Positions 7,319 through 11,384 of a DNA stretch of 11,384 nucleotides are shown one piece after another. The stretch spans positions 1 to 11,384 of the forward strand of contig JASANZ010001713.1 of NCBI GenBank assembly GCA_030849805.1, read 5' to 3'. The position numbers and the translations under genes are program-made. Source of the DNA: Sergeia podlipaevii. Taxonomy: Eukaryota; Euglenozoa; Kinetoplastea; Trypanosomatida; Trypanosomatidae. The notes under the pieces were generated by a model, which searched no databases, was not told the DNA's origin, and saw only the letters and a list, made by a program, of their open reading frames with translations. The first letter of the stretch is position 1; every line of letters starts with the position of its first letter.

Positions 7319-7521
7319 TACAGTTGCCTCTATCTTTTTTCTTCTTGAAAATTTTCTTGCTTTTTTCATTCATAGCACTAGTGGTATTCTCTTCACTGTC
7401 TCAGAAGAGTAGCATCGTCCTTTCTGCTGTTGCTTCATAGCTTGAGGAGGACGGAGCACATATCTTTATACAACCATATTGCTTGTAAAAGGGAAGGTAC
7501 AGGCACACACAGCGAAATAGA

Positions 7522-7555
7522 TTTTTTTCTTCTCTTATTTGTTTCTTTTGAAAAG
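7522..7555 (+). promoter_or_regulatory. trans-splice acceptor of the DRC9 gene
   Basis: A T/C tract (7522-7549) is followed by AAAAG, with the AG at 7554-7555, giving a 24-nt 5' UTR. A further AG at 7563-7564 would leave 15 nt. No ATG lies between the tract and the start codon. Confidence 0.65.
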
Positions 7556-7579
7556 AGTGACTAGGAGCGATAGCACCCA

Positions 7580-9475
7580 ATGCCAGCAGCAGGTGAACCT
7601 TTCAACAGCGCTCGCAGCAAGGATAGCCAAGGCCCCGCTAACCGCAAGCCGCTCATGCGCAGCGGTGCATCTTTTTTAGCCAATGGTGGCGCCGGCACTG
7701 CTGCAGCTGTGATAAGCAATGCTGCGGGCGACGACGTACTGGGAAATCATGATGTTCGAGGCGGAGCCAACGGCACTGTCAACAACAGCAACCCTACCAT
7801 GATGGCAGCGGCGCACATGTTGAACCTTGGCCAGCTAGATTTTAACCCAAAACTGGACTTTATCTGTGCTAACCGTGTAGTAGCGGTGGTCGAGAAGGCT
7901 GTGGAGCGTCTACAGCTGCTCAGCTTGCTAGATGCCACTGGTCCGTCGGTAGATGCAGATAGCGAGAGAGCAGCAGCGGCAGCGCGGCGTGCGGCAGACG
8001 CGGATAATATCACTGCTAATATGATTGGCACACGCCGCACTGGTACGACACGTGGGGCAGCTACTTTCTCTGGCTCTAGCTCTGCGGCTGCGCACAAGAC
8101 TGCTCCCGCAGTAACGGCAGCTCTGATGGCCATTGCAAACACGGAGGGCAGAGGACGTGCGACTGTTGCGGAGCTACTGAACGAGCAGCGACGCTTGGAG
8201 CAGCGCTACGGCGAGTTGCTTTTAGAGACGAAGCAGGTCCGACAGGGGGCCACTGAGCCTGTGCTCGATACGCAGTGCTTTGCGAGCATCCGCGATCCTC
8301 GGCAAGCTGCTTTGATGCATGAGCTGAAGCAGGTGTCATCCCGCCTGAGAGAGCACAACAAGGTGCTGTGCACTCAGCTCAAGGACAACCCCAATGACGC
8401 TGACAACTGGAGCAAGATATCGAATGAGCGTAAGGAACTCATCGCATTGCTGCAAGGGGCGGCTGCAGAGCTTACAGCGGGGTATCAAGAGGCTAGACGC
8501 GGCAAATATGATGGCATTGGCACACTGGAAGGGAGTTTTCGTAACAGTCCAAACTTTCAAAGTCCTTTGAATCGCACCAACAGCAACCGCTCTTTGACCT
8601 CGCACAACAACACGGTGGCGGGTGGTGGGGGCAGCGAGACGGACAGTCACTCCACAACGCCTGTGATGCGTCGATTCGGCAGCACAATGCAGATGCGCAA
8701 AACAGCCAAGAGCACCACCTCCCACGCGCGCATCCCTCTCAGCTCTTCATATGAGCGCTTTGCCCGCAAGATTCTACAGGAGCAGGCGGCTCAGCGTTGG
8801 GCGGACGCGCTTGTCAAGAAGGAGCGCGAGCTCAATCAGAATGTAAAACAACTTCAGAGTGATTTGCTGATGGAGCGCAGCCTCAAGGATCGCGAGCTGG
8901 CGGAGCGGCGCGCCACGATTGTTCAGTTACGAATTCAGTTACGCGAGTTGAAGCGTCGCCTGAAGGAGCGTAGTGATGAAGCCAAGTCGCAGGTGGAGGC
9001 ATCCACAGAGGGTTTGCAGCGCCAGGCGGCCGACGAAGACCGCGAGGTGACGGAGGCGATGATTGCGCAGCAACAGCTGCTTTACAGCGAGAATCGTGCT
9101 TTTGATCTCTTTGCGAACCATTTGAGAAAGCGCGCGGGCGTCATGGACACGCTGGCGGCGGACTGGGATAAAAAGAACCAGGTGGAGATCAAACGAATGG
9201 AGATGGGCAAGATTGATGCCGAGCAGACGCGCCAGCAGTGCTCAGAGCGGCTCAACGAGTGCAAGAATGACGAAGTAACTCAGCTCGAGCTGAAGAAGGA
9301 GCGCGATGAGGAGAAGAGAATTGAGGTGGAGACAGCGGAGGCGGCGGAGAAGCGCAAAAATGAGGACTATCTGGCTGCCTCCAAACTGGAGTCCGCGATT
9401 AAGGCCATGTTTACCCGTCAGGCGCTCATTAAGCTGAAGAAGAGCAGCAAGAAGAAGAAGAAGAAGGCAGCGTAG
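7580..9475 (+). CDS. DRC9: dynein regulatory complex subunit 9 (DRC9/IQCG-like)
   Basis: DRC9 belongs to the nexin-dynein regulatory complex, which links axonemal doublets and controls flagellar beat; in other organisms it pairs with DRC10. The 631-aa product has a low-complexity N-terminus (1-85), a conserved-looking helix (about 88-118) typical of the DRC9 start, and an Ala-rich insert (125-180). A first coiled coil follows (about 194-305) with the family-like stretch LKDNPNDADNW, then a Ser/Asn/Gly linker (306-388) and a second long coiled coil (about 392-600) containing the pattern Lys-Arg-Ala-Gly-x8-Asp-Trp-Asp-Lys-Lys. It ends in an IQ-like segment (about 606-619) and a poly-Lys tail (619-629). 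Human IQCG is about 440 aa, so this protein is long, mainly through the N-terminus, Ala-rich insert and linker. The IQ motif is degenerate. Recognition rests on remembered family pattern; DRC10, which has a similar layout, is the main alternative. Confidence 0.75.
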   Translation: MPAAGEPFNSARSKDSQGPANRKPLMRSGASFLANGGAGTAAAVISNAAGDDVLGNHDVRGGANGTVNNSNPTMMAAAHMLNLGQLDFNPKLDFICANRVVAVVEKAVERLQLLSLLDATGPSVDADSERAAAAARRAADADNITANMIGTRRTGTTRGAATFSGSSSAAAHKTAPAVTAALMAIANTEGRGRATVAELLNEQRRLEQRYGELLLETKQVRQGATEPVLDTQCFASIRDPRQAALMHELKQVSSRLREHNKVLCTQLKDNPNDADNWSKISNERKELIALLQGAAAELTAGYQEARRGKYDGIGTLEGSFRNSPNFQSPLNRTNSNRSLTSHNNTVAGGGGSETDSHSTTPVMRRFGSTMQMRKTAKSTTSHARIPLSSSYERFARKILQEQAAQRWADALVKKERELNQNVKQLQSDLLMERSLKDRELAERRATIVQLRIQLRELKRRLKERSDEAKSQVEASTEGLQRQAADEDREVTEAMIAQQQLLYSENRAFDLFANHLRKRAGVMDTLAADWDKKNQVEIKRMEMGKIDAEQTRQQCSERLNECKNDEVTQLELKKERDEEKRIEVETAEAAEKRKNEDYLAASKLESAIKAMFTRQALIKLKKSSKKKKKKAA

Positions 9476-10027
9476 TGCAGTCATGTATGCTGATATGTGC
9501 ATTTTTCTCTTCTTCTTGCTTTCTTTCCCTCTTCTCTCCCACCCTTTTTTTTTGCATTTACCGCAGCTCTAAAGTGGAGAGGGTTTCTTTTTTGTTTTTG
9601 TATTTGAAATATATGACTTGTGTGAGCGTGTGTGTGTGTGTTATGAGAGAGGGGGGGGGGGAGGTGGCATGTCATTTTATGTAGATAAATCAAGGTCGTA
9701 CACAACCAAGAGACAGATTATGGGGAAGTAGGCAAGCACTGTAATGTACAACGACGTCGGTCCACAGCACAATAGAAATATATGTTATGAAGGCTTATCA
9801 TTATTGTTATTATAATTTGGTGTTGTACCATGTTTTTTTTTTTTTTGACCTATATGTTTTGTTTGCTTGCTTGTTTGCTACCACTGCCCACGTATTGTTT
9901 TGAATTAAAGAAAGGGGGAGGTGAAACTATTTTTGGCATGTTGGATGCTTTGCCACGCCATTGACTCAGTGAAAATGTTTTCTTCTTTTTCTTCTCTCTC
10001 TTTTCCAAGCTCACTGAGGACGCCACG
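9476..10027. other. spacer between DRC9 and the next gene
   Basis: DRC9 3' UTR and upstream region of the following gene. It contains T/C tracts, a (GT)n repeat (9628-9641) followed by an 11-G run (9651-9661), and a second T/C tract (9977-10006). No gene is supported. Confidence 0.6.
9628..9661. repeat. (GT)n repeat and 11-base G run
   Basis: About seven GT units (9628-9641), a short TATGAGAGA link, then eleven G residues (9651-9661) in the DRC9 3' UTR region. It resembles the purine/G-run arrangement near 3950. Confidence 0.8.
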
Positions 10028-10045
10028 TTCTTTTTTTTTTTTTAG
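10028..10045 (+). promoter_or_regulatory. trans-splice acceptor of the basic/acidic protein gene
   Basis: A run of thirteen T residues (10031-10043), preceded by TTC, is followed directly by AG at 10044-10045. This gives a purine-only-rich 20-nt 5' UTR and ATG at 10066. Confidence 0.7.
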
Positions 10046-10065
10046 AGAGAGAGAAAAAAAAACAC

Positions 10066-10803
10066 ATGGCCAAGAAAGCTATGACTTCCTCAACGTCCAA
10101 GGCGAGTAAGCGTGCAATGATAGACAAAAAGGCGAAGGGCAGTAAAAAAATCTCGCGTAGTACTTCAGTCGACGTCGCTTTAAAGGATAGCATTCTGAAG
10201 AGGACTGCGGGACTCTTCTTGGGCAACACTAACGACGACAGCAAGGGCACCGCTGTTGTCAGTAAGAAGGCGAAGCAGAAATTAAAGAAGGTCAGCCCCC
10301 AGATGAAGTCTACGGGCAAGAAAATTTTGAAGATTAAGAAGACATCTCTAGAGGAGGCCTCTTCAGCGGGCACCAGCAAGTATCCAGTGCCTTTGGAAGA
10401 AGGAGACGAGGAGGATGAGGCAGTGTCTCGTGAAGTCCTGCTTCAAGCCTCTTCGTTTCTTACAAAACTGGCGCCGGGATCTCGTAAGCAGTTTTGGAAC
10501 CTTAGAAATGTTGCGCTTGGCAAGGTCGAAGGAGGCGCTGGCAAGAAGAAGGCTGAGGTGAAGGACAGCGTTCTTGAGAAGCGGTTGAAAGCTGGCGACA
10601 ATGACGAGGAAGAGGTGGATAATGTGTCTGACGTGAGCAGCGAGCCATCATGGATCAGCGAAAACGACGACACGGAGAGCGAAGGAGACGAAGAAGAGGA
10701 CGACAGCGAAATGGAAAGCGCGGAGGAGGTCGATGCGAATGCGAAGAATGGGCGAAAAGGTGGCTCTCTGTTTGCGAGAGATGATGGCATGTGGGATGAT
10801 TAG
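10066..10803 (+). CDS. hypothetical basic/acidic protein, probably nuclear
   Basis: The 245-aa product is not recognised. Residues 1-93 are Lys/Ser-rich with several clusters that could act as nuclear or nucleolar localisation signals (KKAKGSKK, KKAKQKLKK, KKILKIKK). A less biased segment at about 119-153 includes SREVLLQASSFL and KQFWNLRNVALGK, and is the most likely conserved core. Residues 177-222 are strongly acidic (Asp/Glu/Ser) with possible casein kinase 2 sites, and the protein ends in GGSLFARDDGMWDD. There is no signal peptide or membrane segment. Such a charge layout is common in ribosome-biogenesis factors and histone chaperones, but that is only a guess from composition. The start is the first ATG after a strong acceptor. 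Codon choice matches the neighbouring real genes, and the frame fills the whole G+C-richer block. Confidence 0.85.
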   Translation: MAKKAMTSSTSKASKRAMIDKKAKGSKKISRSTSVDVALKDSILKRTAGLFLGNTNDDSKGTAVVSKKAKQKLKKVSPQMKSTGKKILKIKKTSLEEASSAGTSKYPVPLEEGDEEDEAVSREVLLQASSFLTKLAPGSRKQFWNLRNVALGKVEGGAGKKKAEVKDSVLEKRLKAGDNDEEEVDNVSDVSSEPSWISENDDTESEGDEEEDDSEMESAEEVDANAKNGRKGGSLFARDDGMWDD

Positions 10804-10853
10804 TAGGCAAAGTGAGTGGGAACTATATATAGTGTATCATTCTTACATGGAAA

Positions 10854-10866
10854 CGCCTTGGAGGCG
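10854..10866 (+). other. small GC-rich hairpin
   Basis: CGCCT (10854-10858) pairs with AGGCG (10862-10866) around a TGG loop, about 50 nt after the preceding stop codon and just before a TATATA run. It stands out in AT-rich DNA but is short. Confidence 0.35.
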
Positions 10867-10923
10867 ATATATATATATTTATATTTATTATTATAAGACT
10901 TTGCTGTATTAAATGAGTAGTCA

Positions 10924-10944
10924 CAACAACAACAACAACAACAA
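10924..10944. repeat. (CAA)7 repeat
   Basis: Seven exact CAA units followed by an A run, in the 3' region of the preceding gene. Confidence 0.85.
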
Positions 10945-11130
10945 AAAAGCAAAGAATACCATCATCACACCTATATATATAAAAGCAATCATTGCACGAC
11001 ACGCTAATTGCCCTACATAGGTATTGGAATACACTTTGCCTGCCTTCGCTTTATACGATAGATCCCGAGATTGCCATTTACTTGCGCATTAATCATGGTT
11101 AAAGGAATATATTAAAAATTTACACACACA

Positions 11131-11151
11131 CACTCCCCTTTTCCGTTTGAG
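11131..11151 (+). promoter_or_regulatory. possible trans-splice acceptor of the last gene
   Basis: The C/T-rich stretch 11131-11148 is followed by an AG at 11150-11151. No ATG lies between it and 11323, giving a 171-nt leader. Other AGs at 11245-11246 (after the CA repeat) and 11290-11291 are possible but have poorer pyrimidine tracts. Confidence 0.4.
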
Positions 11152-11216
11152 TTCTGCATTTCGAAGGAAAGAAAATCTCCAGAAACCAACCTCCAAAAAA
11201 ATATTCTCTAATAACA

Positions 11217-11245
<29 letters not shown>
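11217..11245. repeat. (CA)n repeat in the leader of the last gene
   Basis: About fourteen uninterrupted AC units, followed by AGG. If the acceptor at 11151 is used, the repeat lies inside the 5' UTR. Confidence 0.85.
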
Positions 11246-11248
<3 letters not shown>

Positions 11249-11322
11249 ATAATTCTACAAGCTTCGGAGCAGTCCTCATCACTACACCCAGAAGAAGAAG
11301 AAAAAGGAGAGCACAGAATAAA

Positions 11323-11384
11323 ATGCCGGACTCTACACCTAGCAACTTTCGAAAGATATCCTGTGTGGAGCGCACCAAGGACTT
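11323..11384 (+). CDS. 5' end of an unrecognised gene (cut by window)
   Basis: An ATG at 11323 opens a frame that stays open to the window end: 20 full codons plus two bases. The peptide begins Met-Pro-Asp-Ser-Thr-Pro-Ser-Asn-Phe and continues to Glu-Arg-Thr-Lys-Asp. The local rise in G+C, the gene-like codons and the purine-rich leader free of ATG suggest a true start. The visible part is too short to assign a family. Confidence 0.55.
   Translation, partial: MPDSTPSNFRKISCVERTKD

Larger units (their letters stand above)
6863..7521. other. spacer between RPA12 and DRC9 genes
   Basis: RPA12 3' UTR followed by the upstream region of the next gene. It contains a (CA)n repeat (7298-7318), T/C tracts around 7335-7366, and a 12-bp interrupted hairpin at 7171-7200. 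No gene is supported here; open frames are AT-rich and lack conserved features. Confidence 0.6.
10804..11322. other. spacer and leader of the last gene
   Basis: 3' region of the preceding gene, then the presumed 5' leader of the gene at 11323. It holds a perfect 5-bp hairpin at 10854-10866, TATATA clusters, seven CAA units (10924-10944) and a (CA)n repeat (11217-11245). No separate gene is seen. Confidence 0.6.

Noticed and set aside
7747..9264. Several antisense frames of 60-131 codons inside DRC9
   Set aside because: They arise from the G+C-rich, stop-poor coding strand. They are rich in Ala/Arg/Ser/Leu and lack acceptors.
4082..10810. AGTAGGCAA occurring three times (near 4082, 9727 and 10802)
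   Set aside because: The nine-base matches have no shared context or spacing and lie at different distances from stop codons. This is compatible with chance.
1..11384. Search for retroposon, telomeric, CRISPR or defence-system signatures
   Set aside because: No arrays of repeats with spacers, no TTAGGG tracts, and no reverse transcriptase, transposase or nuclease frames were found by reading both strands.

Overview
The window reads as nuclear DNA of a trypanosomatid (kinetoplastid) protist, most likely a Trypanosoma-like species with AT-rich spacers; I cannot name the species. Reasons: all supported genes are intronless and on the + strand. Each is preceded by a pyrimidine tract and an AG close to the ATG, as expected for trans-splicing acceptors. 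There are no bacterial-type ribosome binding sites. Two protein families point the same way: an amastin, known from trypanosomatids, and a flagellar dynein regulatory complex subunit. Coding DNA is much richer in G+C than the spacers (36 of 60 bases at 8041-8100 against 16 of 60 at 5281-5340).

Layout. 1-2638: AT-rich, gene-poor DNA with simple repeats, probably 3' UTR/intergenic sequence of a gene to the left, with one small ORF island (589-726). 2639-3157: a divergent amastin-like membrane protein. 3158-6367: another 3.2 kb without a convincing gene. It holds several strong pyrimidine-tract/AG signals with only short ORFs behind them, two adjacent hairpins, and one candidate 114-residue gene (4566-4910). 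6368-6862: RNA polymerase I subunit RPA12 with two zinc ribbons. 7171-7200: an imperfect hairpin in the following spacer. 7580-9475: DRC9/IQCG, a coiled-coil subunit of the nexin-dynein regulatory complex of the flagellum. 10066-10803: an unrecognised protein with a basic N-terminus and acidic C-terminus, probably nuclear. 11323-11384: the first 20 codons of a further gene, cut by the window end.

The genes probably belong to one polycistronic unit read left to right. In kinetoplastids such neighbours need not share a function, and here they do not: a surface protein, an rRNA-transcription subunit, an axonemal protein and an unknown. Expression would be set mainly by splice-acceptor quality and UTR elements, so the hairpins and orphan splice signals in the spacers are the most useful places to look. 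I found no tRNA, rRNA, CRISPR, transposon or recognisable defence system, and nothing strong enough to call a new system; the candidate small genes are speculative.
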